A DNA stretch of 64,000 bases, taken from the IMG/VR virus record IMGVR_UViG_3300028920_000022, positions 124,001-188,000 of that record, one strand, 5' to 3'. The translations under genes were made by a program, and so were the position numbers. This document shows positions 30,336-37,853 of the stretch, one piece after another (position 1 is the stretch's first letter; every line of letters starts with the position of its first letter). A model generated the notes under the pieces. That model did no database searches, had not been told where the DNA came from, and saw only the letters and a list, made by a program, of their open reading frames with translations. The DNA is from a virus.

Positions 30336-30631
30336 TGGTTCACTTTCTTGTTATAAATTATTTTTATGACACCAGCGATGATGAATATTGTTTGTGTAAT
30401 TCAAAGGAACAAGCAATTAGGGTGGCATCAAATATAGTTTTAAACACTATGATGGATGGAGCCGGAATTACTAAAAAAGAATTGTTGAAAATTAAGAAGC
30501 CTGAGGCTAGATTAGAGGCTTGGGCAGATTATAGTAATTGTTATAGTATGGAATGGTCTTTTGGTAGCATTGGTGGCATCAAAATTGTAAAAATCAAAAC
30601 ACCCACTAAACAACAACTTGTGGAGAAATAA
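30335..30631 (+). CDS. hypothetical small protein
   Basis: A 98-residue protein from ATG 30335. It begins MVHFLVINYFYDTSDDEYCL, suggesting a ferredoxin-like strand-helix start, and contains SKEQAIRVASNIVLNTMMDG. No family is recognised. Confidence 0.6.
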   Translation: MVHFLVINYFYDTSDDEYCLCNSKEQAIRVASNIVLNTMMDGAGITKKELLKIKKPEARLEAWADYSNCYSMEWSFGSIGGIKIVKIKTPTKQQLVEK

Positions 30632-30632
30632 C

Positions 30633-30974
30633 ATGGGAATGAATGCGGTTGCATATTTGTGGTATGGTGTTATTGATAAAAGATCTCGGCTTTTGAAGCT
30701 TGCAGATGATACGTTTGGTGAAGAGATTTATTCAAAATTAGAAACATTAGCTGAGAGATTTGGTTTTGATGAGATTTGTCTCCAGCGCGAAGGATATGAT
30801 CCTACTGAAGATCATGGAGTAGCGGCGTGGAGTTTTCATTGTTTTGATTGGGAAGATACCAAACCTTTCAAGATGCCACCACAAGCTACTTTGGATAGAC
30901 AATGGCGAAAGATTGCCCAAAAACTGGGTATCAAAAAGAAGCCTCAATGGTATTTGTGGACAGAATATTCCTAA
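30633..30974 (+). CDS. hypothetical protein
   Basis: A 113-residue protein from ATG 30633 (GGAGAAA ribosome site). It has MGMNAVAYLWYGV at the start and EDHGVAAWSFHCFDWEDTKP in the middle, then a basic helix. It resembles small phage proteins of unknown role. Confidence 0.65.
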   Translation: MGMNAVAYLWYGVIDKRSRLLKLADDTFGEEIYSKLETLAERFGFDEICLQREGYDPTEDHGVAAWSFHCFDWEDTKPFKMPPQATLDRQWRKIAQKLGIKKKPQWYLWTEYS

Positions 30975-30987
30975 GTGGAGAACAACA

Positions 30988-31488
30988 ATGACCGATAATT
31001 TTGTTGAAGAATATATGTCTGAATGTATTGATCGGGGTATTTGTACCCCTAAGGATATTTGCAATCGTGCAATGCAAAGAATTGATGACATTGATGAGGA
31101 GTTGTTGCGGCATCAGGCGTTGAGGAAAGAAAAATCTAATTTAGAGATGGTATTGCGCACATTTAATCATGAGGCGTTTAAGAAGCCTCGCAAGAGCAAA
31201 GAGCCCATGATTAATTCTGAGGTTGCAGAAGCCGATTTGGACCCATCCTATATTAATCTTTTGTCTAGTATTTGCGGTTTTATTGATCAATCGGAACATT
31301 CTGTAATGCCCCGGGAAATTATAGATAGAATGTTGAAAAATAATGCAATAGAACATGGTACTGTTGACGATAAACAACGTTGTATCTACATGTCTATCAA
31401 ATGGTTGTTGGATCGTGGCATCATAAGGCGTGATGATGCTAACAGATCTCTTTCTCAAGGAAAGAATTGGAGAGATAGACCGCAATAA
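30988..31488 (+). CDS. hypothetical protein, possible winged-helix C-terminus
   Basis: A 166-residue protein from ATG 30988 (TGGAGAA ribosome site). A helical N-terminal half is followed by SVMPREIIDRMLKNNAIEHG and IKWLLDRGIIRRDD, spacing that fits a winged-helix domain. It could be a DNA-binding regulator; the assignment is weak. Confidence 0.6.
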   Translation: MTDNFVEEYMSECIDRGICTPKDICNRAMQRIDDIDEELLRHQALRKEKSNLEMVLRTFNHEAFKKPRKSKEPMINSEVAEADLDPSYINLLSSICGFIDQSEHSVMPREIIDRMLKNNAIEHGTVDDKQRCIYMSIKWLLDRGIIRRDDANRSLSQGKNWRDRPQ

Positions 31489-31502
31489 AATAATATAACT
31501 AT

Positions 31503-31817
31503 GTGAGCGAGTTATATTTATTATTCATACCACCGATTCTTTTAATTGTGTTATCGATAATTGTGTATTTTTTTACCAAACCCACACAATTGCAGATAAA
31601 ACACAATCTTATTGGAACATACGGGGAGGTAATTTATCCTGTTGACAGGCGGGACGGAGCCATTGTAGTATGGGAAGGCGATGAGGAAGTAATTATATTT
31701 TGTAGATCTTATGGATCAAAAATAGCGGAAGGTGCCACAGTCATTATTACTGAGTATGATTTTAGAGAAAGAACTTTTCGTATTGAACCAAGTCCCAGGA
31801 AAATATATAGACACTGA
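31503..31817 (+). CDS. membrane protein with NfeD-like domain
   Basis: A 104-residue protein, GTG start. One membrane segment at residues 4-25 (LYLLFIPPILLIVLSIIVYF) precedes a small beta barrel: LIGTYGEVIYPVDRRDGAIV, VIIFCRSYGSKIAEGATVII. This resembles the OB-like domain of NfeD proteins, which partner with membrane proteases and flotillins. TGATG-coupled to another membrane protein. Confidence 0.6.
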   Translation: MSELYLLFIPPILLIVLSIIVYFFTKPTQLQIKHNLIGTYGEVIYPVDRRDGAIVVWEGDEEVIIFCRSYGSKIAEGATVIITEYDFRERTFRIEPSPRKIYRH

Positions 31818-32146
31818 TGTTTTTAGGCATGGAAGCAGAACCAAAAGAAGAAAAAACAGCTTGGTTGTTAACTTTTCTTTCTTGGGTTGTTTATATTTTT
31901 ATTGGTGTGGTGTCGTCCTATTATAGGTGGGTGATTTTGTTTATTCCTATTATTATGTTGTTAAGTTTTATAGTAGCGGTAGTTGCTGACAAAATGTATG
32001 GTGGTTTTAATCCAAGTTATACGTTGTGGAGCAAAATTAAAACAATTTTTCTCATAAGTCTTTTAGTGCCACTATCTATACCGTGGATTATTAAGTGTTT
32101 GAGAAGAGATTATTTGGAAGAAATAATTCAAGATATAATTGAATGA
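31817..32146 (+). CDS. multi-pass membrane protein with IQDIIE tail
   Basis: A 109-residue protein with about three hydrophobic segments (residues 14-30, 34-54, 72-90). It ends DYLEEIIQDIIE. The tail on a membrane protein would face one side of the membrane, probably the cytoplasm. ATGA-coupled to the RNA ligase. Confidence 0.65.
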   Translation: MFLGMEAEPKEEKTAWLLTFLSWVVYIFIGVVSSYYRWVILFIPIIMLLSFIVAVVADKMYGGFNPSYTLWSKIKTIFLISLLVPLSIPWIIKCLRRDYLEEIIQDIIE

Positions 32147-32751
32147 AAACCTATCCCACAATACCGTCAGAGGTCCAGTCTGGATTTCATATAATCGCTT
32201 TCAATAAGCTGGACGGATCTAATATACGTGCAGAATGGTCCAAAAAGAAAGGTTTCTATAAATTCGGAACTAGGAAAAGGCTACTTGGAGAAGACGAGAA
32301 GCCATTGGGCGAAGCAATTAGCCTTGCTAGAAACAAATATGAGAAAGATTTGTCAGATATATTTCGTAAGTTACGATGTCAAAACGCTATTTGCTTTCTA
32401 GAGTTTTGGGGAAAGCGTTCAGCTTTCGGTAGACATGTGGTCGAGCCGCATGATATTACTTTATTTGATGTGTGCTTATATAAACAGGGAATAATGTTTC
32501 CTAAAGAGTATTTGAAGAACTTTGGACATTTAGATATTGCTCAGGTTTTATATCAGGGACCGTGCAATTCTGAGTTCGTTAATAGTGTACGTGAGGGTAC
32601 ATTAGAAAACATGGGACCTGAAGGCGTGGTCTGCAAAGCGCCGGGCACACATAAAAAACCATTGATGTTTAAAATCAAAAGAAACACTTGGTATGAACGA
32701 CTGCGTGAGTATTGCCAAGGTGATGAAAAACTTTTTAATGAATTGGTTTAA
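32143..32751 (+). CDS. RNA ligase (short, Rnl2-like core)
   Basis: A 202-residue protein holding only the nucleotidyltransferase core. Motif I is FNKLDGSN (K22), motif III is CFLEFWGK, motif IV is GPEGVVCK and motif V is MFKIKRNTW. It lacks the C-terminal domain of the 19885 ligase, so substrate choice may differ. ATP-dependent RNA end sealing is the expected reaction. Confidence 0.85.
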   Translation: MKTYPTIPSEVQSGFHIIAFNKLDGSNIRAEWSKKKGFYKFGTRKRLLGEDEKPLGEAISLARNKYEKDLSDIFRKLRCQNAICFLEFWGKRSAFGRHVVEPHDITLFDVCLYKQGIMFPKEYLKNFGHLDIAQVLYQGPCNSEFVNSVREGTLENMGPEGVVCKAPGTHKKPLMFKIKRNTWYERLREYCQGDEKLFNELV

Positions 32752-32755
32752 TGGA

Positions 32756-33820
32756 ATGGATTGGCGAGAAAATAAAAGAAAATCTATTCTTCCACACTTT
32801 AAAGGCGAAGGAAAGTTTCTAAAATCTGTTCAAGAAGGCAGATACAAATTAGATATTTATCGCTACGGAACTAAACAAGGATGTTGGGAATATACTCAGG
32901 GTAGAGTATATAGAGATGGTAATTTTGTTACAAATGTTAATCGCAACTATAGTAGTTTTCCATTTTCTTGGATTGTTGGACACGCTAACGGTCATGATTA
33001 TTTAGTTGCCGGAGAGGACTATCAGGGACAAACTATAATCGAATTAGATACAGGAAAGCGATCCGACACTTTACCAGAAGATGCCGAAAAAGGTTGGGGG
33101 TTTTGCTGGGCAATACACAAATACTTCCCTAAACAACAAATTCTAGTAGTTGATGGATGCCTTTGGGCTTGCCCATATGAGTTTAGATTCTACGATTTTT
33201 CTGATCCGTTGAATTTTAAAGAAATTAAATATGAGGATGATTGTATATTGTCGGATGGTAAATTTCCAACGTTTGAATCCGATGGGATAATTCGTTGTTA
33301 TCAATTAGACATACAGCTGAATGATGGTGAGGATTGCGAAGACGACGAAGAGATTGAAAAAGCCATTGTTGCTCACAAAGATTTCAAACGTATTGGAAAC
33401 AAATTAGAATTTCAGAATGAATGGGTTTCTGAGGAAGAACAGGTTAGGCGCAAAAGAAGCCAAGAAGCCTGGGATCGTCGCGAGAGGGAAATAAAAGAAT
33501 TTAAGGAAAAAGATTCTCTTTATTTGTCTTACTTGGAGAATCTAAAAGATGGTACTCTAAGCCCCGAAAATTCAGAAGGTTGTGGAGTAACTTATAATGG
33601 TTGGTGTCCTAATTTCGACGTTGAAGAACGTCGGTGGTGTCGTCGAATAATTAAAAATACAAAAGGATATACTGTTGATTTAGATTGGGGAATTAAAACT
33701 GGACCAGTTAAATTAACTATATTCAAAAACGGGAACCATTTAGAAGATAAGTTTTGGATGGAACATTCTGTACAAAGTATAAACGATGCGTTTGAATATG
33801 CCAAGGAACTAATCAAATGA
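32756..33820 (+). CDS. hypothetical protein
   Basis: About 354 residues from ATG 32756; ATG 32738 inside the ligase end is an alternative. The first 200 residues are beta-rich with regular Trp/Tyr/Gly turns, hinting at a propeller-like repeat. A charged helical linker (EEEQVRRKRSQEAWDRRERE) and a small C-terminal domain follow. No family is recognised. Confidence 0.65.
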   Translation: MDWRENKRKSILPHFKGEGKFLKSVQEGRYKLDIYRYGTKQGCWEYTQGRVYRDGNFVTNVNRNYSSFPFSWIVGHANGHDYLVAGEDYQGQTIIELDTGKRSDTLPEDAEKGWGFCWAIHKYFPKQQILVVDGCLWACPYEFRFYDFSDPLNFKEIKYEDDCILSDGKFPTFESDGIIRCYQLDIQLNDGEDCEDDEEIEKAIVAHKDFKRIGNKLEFQNEWVSEEEQVRRKRSQEAWDRREREIKEFKEKDSLYLSYLENLKDGTLSPENSEGCGVTYNGWCPNFDVEERRWCRRIIKNTKGYTVDLDWGIKTGPVKLTIFKNGNHLEDKFWMEHSVQSINDAFEYAKELIK

Positions 33821-34458
33821 ATAATCCTTTCGAAAAAGTTATTGATGCTGAAACTGAAGAAACTTTTTCTGATCATTTAGTGATTGATGAGTTTAGAGGG
33901 AAGAATGAATTTCTTTCTAATTTTTTCATGCGTCCATTTCAAACCGATATAGAGTTTATAGATGAAAATGGCGAGCACCAATGGATTACAGAAACATTTC
34001 AATCTGTTGAGCACGCATTTCAAGCGTCAAAAGTATTTGATCGTGATGTTCAAAAGGTAATTCGTGATGCCGCAACGCCCCGAAAGACTAAAAAATTGGG
34101 TAGAAAAGCTAGATTGCGTCCGGATTGGGAAGAAGTTAAAGTTGATATTATGGAGAGAATAGTTTCCGATAAGTTTGCGCAACATAAAGATCTTCAATTG
34201 CGTTTGTTATTTACTGGAAACGCCGAGTTAATTGAAGGAAATACCTGGAATGATGATTTCTGGGGCGTTATTAATGGAAAAGGTGGCAAAAATCATTTGG
34301 GTAAGATTTTAATGCGGGTGCGAGATCTTCTGACCGAATCTTTAGGAGATTTTGAAACTGTTTTCAAAGGGTTTTTAAGCGATAATCATTTGGGTTTTTT
34401 GATTGGACATTTTAACTGGGAACAAAATAATGAGCAAGAAACGTCAAGCGGTTGTTAG
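33817..34458 (+). CDS. NADAR (YbiA-like) domain protein
   Basis: A 213-residue protein. Matches to YbiA/NADAR are EFLSNFF, SVEHAFQASKVF, TPRKTKKLGRKARLRPDWE, DIMERIVSDKFAQH, LLFTGNAELIEGN, DDFWGVINGKGGKNHLGKIL. NADAR enzymes cleave N-glycosidic bonds in ADP-ribose-like or riboflavin-pathway compounds. Some remove ADP-ribose from guanine in DNA as antitoxins to DarT1. A phage copy may counter such a host defence. It has an N-terminal extension of 25 residues, and a C-terminal extension overlaps the next gene. Confidence 0.85.
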   Translation: MNNPFEKVIDAETEETFSDHLVIDEFRGKNEFLSNFFMRPFQTDIEFIDENGEHQWITETFQSVEHAFQASKVFDRDVQKVIRDAATPRKTKKLGRKARLRPDWEEVKVDIMERIVSDKFAQHKDLQLRLLFTGNAELIEGNTWNDDFWGVINGKGGKNHLGKILMRVRDLLTESLGDFETVFKGFLSDNHLGFLIGHFNWEQNNEQETSSGC

Positions 34459-34669
34459 AACGGTTGTGGTAGAAAAGAATCCTAATTCCTACAGCAAAGC
34501 GTTGGAGGAAGTTAAGAAGGTTTCTGGATTCACAGCAGCTCTTCCTTTGAGAGCTGCTTCTGCAGGAGCTGCGGTGGAATACGAGTTTCTGGTTTCTGAC
34601 GAAATGTCTGATTGTGAAACGGAACTCATGACCATGCGTTTGGAAGCGGAAGGTTTTGGGAGGCGTTGA
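34430..34669 (+). CDS. hypothetical small protein
   Basis: A 79-residue protein from ATG 34430 (29-base overlap with NADAR). It has a basic start (MSKKRQAVVRTVVVEKNPN), an alanine-rich middle (TAALPLRAASAGAAVEYEFL) and an acidic end. Unrecognised. Confidence 0.6.
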   Translation: MSKKRQAVVRTVVVEKNPNSYSKALEEVKKVSGFTAALPLRAASAGAAVEYEFLVSDEMSDCETELMTMRLEAEGFGRR

Positions 34670-34875
34670 TGAAAAAGATTGGCAAGATTCTAAACAAATT
34701 GGACAGTAAAAAAGCAAGAATCATTAAAGATAGAATCTCCAAACTTGCTGATAAGTGGGATAAAGAAGCCGATCGTCTTGCTGATGAGGCTGAAATGCCC
34801 TCAGCTGCTACAATAAATAAGTGTGCAGATTGTCTTCGTAGATTTGCCGGAATAGAACCGGATGAGAATAGATAA
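34669..34875 (+). CDS. hypothetical small helical protein
   Basis: A 68-residue protein from ATG 34669. One long charged helix (KARIIKDRISKLADKWDKEA) is followed by NKCADCLRRFAG with a CxxC pair. It overlaps the HU-like gene by 14 bases. Unrecognised. Confidence 0.6.
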   Translation: MKKIGKILNKLDSKKARIIKDRISKLADKWDKEADRLADEAEMPSAATINKCADCLRRFAGIEPDENR

Positions 34876-35176
34876 AAAAACCATAGTCGATAATATTTAT
34901 AAACACCTTGGGAAAACTTTATCAAAAAATCAAATCTATGATGTGGTTACAGTAATTTGTGACTATTTGTCAGAAGAATTAATAGAAAACCGTAGCGTTT
35001 CAATAAAAAACTTCGGCACCTTATCTCCCTATATGTTTCATGGGCATGAGGGGATAGATGTGTCGAGTGGAAATATGAGGTACGTGGAGGAGTTTCGGAG
35101 TGTGAAGTTTCGTCCACACCATGTTTTATGGCGCTTGGTGAAGAGGAAGAGGAAAAAGATTCTCAGAAAGCGGTAG
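34862..35176 (+). CDS. HU/IHF-like DNA-binding protein (copy 2)
   Basis: A 104-residue protein. KTIVDNIYKHLGKTLSKNQI, VICDYLSEELIENRSVSIKN, FGTLSPYMFHG and KFRPHHVLWRLVKRKRKK follow the HU/IHF order: helices, then the beta saddle, then arm and C-terminal helix. It is more basic than copy 1 at 19328. It is likely a nucleoid-type DNA bender. Confidence 0.75.
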   Translation: MRIDKKTIVDNIYKHLGKTLSKNQIYDVVTVICDYLSEELIENRSVSIKNFGTLSPYMFHGHEGIDVSSGNMRYVEEFRSVKFRPHHVLWRLVKRKRKKILRKR

Positions 35177-35223
35177 AATTCTGTAGGTTTGCTGGCTGTG
35201 CGAAAGAAAAGTGAACGAAGGCG

Positions 35224-35252
35224 TTGACAAAAGCAAAACGATCGGCTAGATT
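35224..35252 (+). promoter_or_regulatory. sigma70 promoter
   Basis: TTGACA (35224-35229), a 17-base spacer, and TAGATT (35247-35252), 50 bases upstream of ATG 35303 with an AGGAGAAA ribosome site. This is one of the strongest promoters in the window. Confidence 0.75.
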
Positions 35253-35302
35253 CGAGCACGCTAATCGAAAGCACCCCAGAAATTCTAACAGGAGAAACAA
35301 AT

Positions 35303-35803
35303 ATGGCGAAACAAGAAACTCAGAAGAAGAAGCCAGGTCGTAAGCCTGGAACGAAGTCACCTCGCAATATCTATTGCCTGTGTGTTGGCGTGGTTGAGGC
35401 GGAGCTGCAGGTCGAGGAGATTCAGGTCGAGGGAGATAAGAACTCCACCGATAAGGATCTGTTGGCACAGGCTTCCGATAAGTTCGAGGCACTTCATGGC
35501 GAGGCACCAGAGGAAATGAAGGGTCCGTATTTCCAGCGCAAGGGTCAGCAGACCTATCAGCGCAAGCGTGATTCGATCAAGATTGATACGGACGACCTCG
35601 TTTTCAAGCCCGACAAGGCTGTTGCTGAGTACAATGGCTGGGAGGTTGCGGTTCGGTATATCGAGAACTTCGATAGCGCAGCCTACATTATCTTCAAGCG
35701 TCAGCTGGATGATAGTGACAAGAAGCGTGCCAAGCCCGTGCCGAAGACGGTGCCCCTTGATGCGCTGCAGAATGTGCGACCGCAGGAAAGCGCTAGCGCA
35801 TAA
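35303..35803 (+). CDS. hypothetical, likely highly expressed protein
   Basis: A 166-residue protein with its own strong promoter, strong ribosome site and terminator: a monocistronic unit. Codons are visibly GC-richer than in neighbours (GAG, AAG, CAG, GAC preferred). The N-terminus KKKPGRKPGTKSPRN is AT-hook-like (GRKP). The rest is alpha/beta with EVAVRYIENFDSAAYIIF. It may be an abundant nucleoid or virion protein. No family is recognised. Confidence 0.75.
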   Translation: MAKQETQKKKPGRKPGTKSPRNIYCLCVGVVEAELQVEEIQVEGDKNSTDKDLLAQASDKFEALHGEAPEEMKGPYFQRKGQQTYQRKRDSIKIDTDDLVFKPDKAVAEYNGWEVAVRYIENFDSAAYIIFKRQLDDSDKKRAKPVPKTVPLDALQNVRPQESASA

Positions 35804-35825
35804 GAAAAACAAACCGAAACCCATG

Positions 35826-35865
35826 AAAGCCTGGCTTCTAAAAGAAGCTGGGCTTTCGTGTTTTT
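35826..35865 (+). terminator. Rho-independent terminator
   Basis: The stem AAAGCCTGGCTTC (35826-35838) pairs with GAAGCTGGGCTTT (35844-35856) with two non-Watson-Crick positions around loop TAAAA. It is followed by CGTG and a five-T run. It closes the 35303 unit. Confidence 0.75.
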
Positions 35866-35928
35866 GTGGGATAATTTTGAAATCGAGCCGGCTGAGAAAA
35901 ACAACTATCAATATTTTCACAGCATGGC

Positions 35929-36282
35929 ATGATTATGCGAAAAAAGTTGAACGAATTCAAAAAAATATTCCTTGCTAGGCGTGCTCAATTATTGGAACAA
36001 CTGAATAGAGATACTTTCTTGGACACCGAAGGTGATGATGTTGATTTAATCCAAGGAAAGATATTACATTCAGTAACGGAGAAGCTTTCAGCCAGAGAAC
36101 TTGCGGCTCTTCGTAGAATAGATTTGGCTCTGGAAAAAATCGAGTCAGGGGAATTCGGAACTTGTGAAGAATGTGGTGAGGAAATCCCAGAGAAACGTTT
36201 GATGGCTCATCCGGAAGCTAGCACCTGTATTTCTTGTGCTGAACATCTGGAAAAAATTGAAAAGCAATATGCAAGTGGTTGA
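35929..36282 (+). CDS. DksA/TraR-family zinc-finger protein
   Basis: A 117-residue protein. A coiled-coil N-terminal half (KKLNEFKKIFLARRAQLLEQ) leads to IESGEFGTCEECGEEIPEKR and CISC, a C-x2-C-x17-C-x2-C finger exactly as in DksA. DksA/TraR proteins enter the RNA polymerase secondary channel and alter promoter choice. A phage version probably helps redirect host transcription. It starts at ATG 35929 (or 35935) after the terminator. Confidence 0.85.
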   Translation: MIMRKKLNEFKKIFLARRAQLLEQLNRDTFLDTEGDDVDLIQGKILHSVTEKLSARELAALRRIDLALEKIESGEFGTCEECGEEIPEKRLMAHPEASTCISCAEHLEKIEKQYASG

Positions 36283-36352
36283 TATTACAAAAGAAAATCA
36301 CATTCTTTTAAGTCAAACACAGCATAAATAACCATAGAACAGCAAGGTAACT

Positions 36353-37009
36353 ATGAAAAAAATGAGCTTTGTCCATCCCATGATTTATGAAAAGACACGG
36401 GATGGGGAAATGTTATATGATGTTTATTCGCGCCTAATAAAGGAACGCATAGTTTTTCTAGCAGATGAGGTGGATGTGGAGGTAGCAACAACGGTAGCTG
36501 CTACCTTTTTGTTTCTGGACAGCCAGAGCAAAACGAAACCAATCTCCCTGTATATTAATTCCCCTGGCGGTTCTGTACATGATGGGCTGTTTACCATTTA
36601 CGATGCCATAAATTATATAGAGTGTCCTGTTAAAACTGTGTGCTTAGGTGAGGCTGCTTCCGCGGCTGCAACAATATTGGCTGCCGGTTCACCCGGAATG
36701 AGGTTTGCTACTCCTAATAGTTTAATCATGATTCACCAGTTGCAGATTTCAGATTTGTCTGGTAAAGGAACAGATGTAGCAAAGGAAGCAGAACGGATTA
36801 AAGAATGGAACGAGAGATTGTTTCAAACATTAGCCCGCCATACTGGGCATACTACTGAGGAAATTGCTCAAGTATGTAGAGATGATACGTATTTTAACGC
36901 AAAACAAGCTAAGGAATTCGGTTTGATTGATGAAATTGTTGAACCGAAGAAAAAGATTCCCGATTTAATTACCCAAACCCCAAAAGCAAGACGGAAAAAG
37001 GGTTCGTGA
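36353..37009 (+). CDS. clpP: ClpP-family serine protease
   Basis: A 218-residue protein with catalytic S103 (GEAASAAA), H128 (IMIHQ) and D177 (CRDDTYF). The spacing of 25 and 49 equals that of E. coli ClpP S97/H122/D171. YINSPGGSVHDGL supplies the oxyanion loop. It has the full peptidase length but no ClpX/ClpA gene nearby. It would need a host unfoldase or one of the phage AAA+ proteins. Phage ClpPs are often prohead proteases; a degradation role is the alternative. Confidence 0.9.
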   Translation: MKKMSFVHPMIYEKTRDGEMLYDVYSRLIKERIVFLADEVDVEVATTVAATFLFLDSQSKTKPISLYINSPGGSVHDGLFTIYDAINYIECPVKTVCLGEAASAAATILAAGSPGMRFATPNSLIMIHQLQISDLSGKGTDVAKEAERIKEWNERLFQTLARHTGHTTEEIAQVCRDDTYFNAKQAKEFGLIDEIVEPKKKIPDLITQTPKARRKKGS

Positions 37010-37018
37010 TGAGCCTGA

Positions 37019-37459
37019 ATGTATGACGTATTAGTTAGTTTACGATCCAGATTAAAGTTTTATATATCTAGACTTAGATGTGATGCTTGTTATGCACCAT
37101 ATTCTAAACATTGCTCAATATATTTGTGCGAGTCAGGCTCCACATTTGAACAAAATAAGAGCAAATTTTCCATTGATTCTAAACCATCTGGTCAACCAAT
37201 TTCTTTTGGAGCCAGGTTCCCCATTACCTGGAACTCAGCAACAAGTCGACACTTATATACTAACGCTTTGCAAGCAGCCCGGTTAGTTGCAAACCCAGAG
37301 AAGGAAAGAGTAACTAGAAACGTTTTGTCCTTGGAGGTTTGTTGTAGTAGGTGTAATAATTTTAAAGAATTGGAAATAGATTTAGATGATTTTTTGCCAA
37401 AACAATATGGGAAAGCGTCTGTTACTCGGGATTTGAGTTATCCTGATGAAGAAGAATAG
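37019..37459 (+). CDS. hypothetical zinc-binding protein
   Basis: A 146-residue protein with CDACYAPYSKHC near residue 20 and VCCSRCNNFKELEIDLDDF near the end, two cysteine pairs likely to bind zinc. It overlaps the next gene by 14 bases, and that gene is also cysteine-rich. Unrecognised. Confidence 0.65.
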   Translation: MYDVLVSLRSRLKFYISRLRCDACYAPYSKHCSIYLCESGSTFEQNKSKFSIDSKPSGQPISFGARFPITWNSATSRHLYTNALQAARLVANPEKERVTRNVLSLEVCCSRCNNFKELEIDLDDFLPKQYGKASVTRDLSYPDEEE

Positions 37460-37835
37460 GCTACTTCGAGATTTGGATATTCCTAAGAATCGTGTGCGTT
37501 GCGATTTGTGTGGAAAAGAATACTCTAAAGAGATTATTTGTGGGTATTCTATGGGTAACGTTAGGGATTATAGGTTTCGTTATAGCTTCGATTCTACGCA
37601 CCTGCCGTTAATTTACACATGGACCAGCAGACATTGGCTGGTTCGTGATCCCAAATCAGTTAAACATATTTTTAGAAGACGCCGAATGTGTACAGATCTT
37701 ACAACCGTTGATGGGTTCTATCCATACCACAAAATAGCTGTAGAATTAAAGTGTGAGTGTGGTGGTTATAGGACGTATTTTATCAAATTAAAGCACATTT
37801 CTTCATCAACAATACGACGCAGAAGGGCACTCTAA
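37446..37835 (+). CDS. hypothetical zinc-binding protein
   Basis: A 129-residue basic protein. CDLCGKEY at residues 19-26 and CECGGY near 105 frame a possible zinc ribbon. The C-terminus is strongly basic (STIRRRRAL). It has the same neighbour order and style as the preceding gene, perhaps a diverged pair. Unrecognised. Confidence 0.65.
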   Translation: MKKNRLLRDLDIPKNRVRCDLCGKEYSKEIICGYSMGNVRDYRFRYSFDSTHLPLIYTWTSRHWLVRDPKSVKHIFRRRRMCTDLTTVDGFYPYHKIAVELKCECGGYRTYFIKLKHISSSTIRRRRAL

Positions 37836-37853
37836 TATTCTTGCATACCAATT

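Noticed and set aside
36283-36352. T4-type late promoter (CATAAATA) before clpP
   Set aside because: Single occurrence, one mismatch from TATAAATA, no repeats elsewhere in the window.
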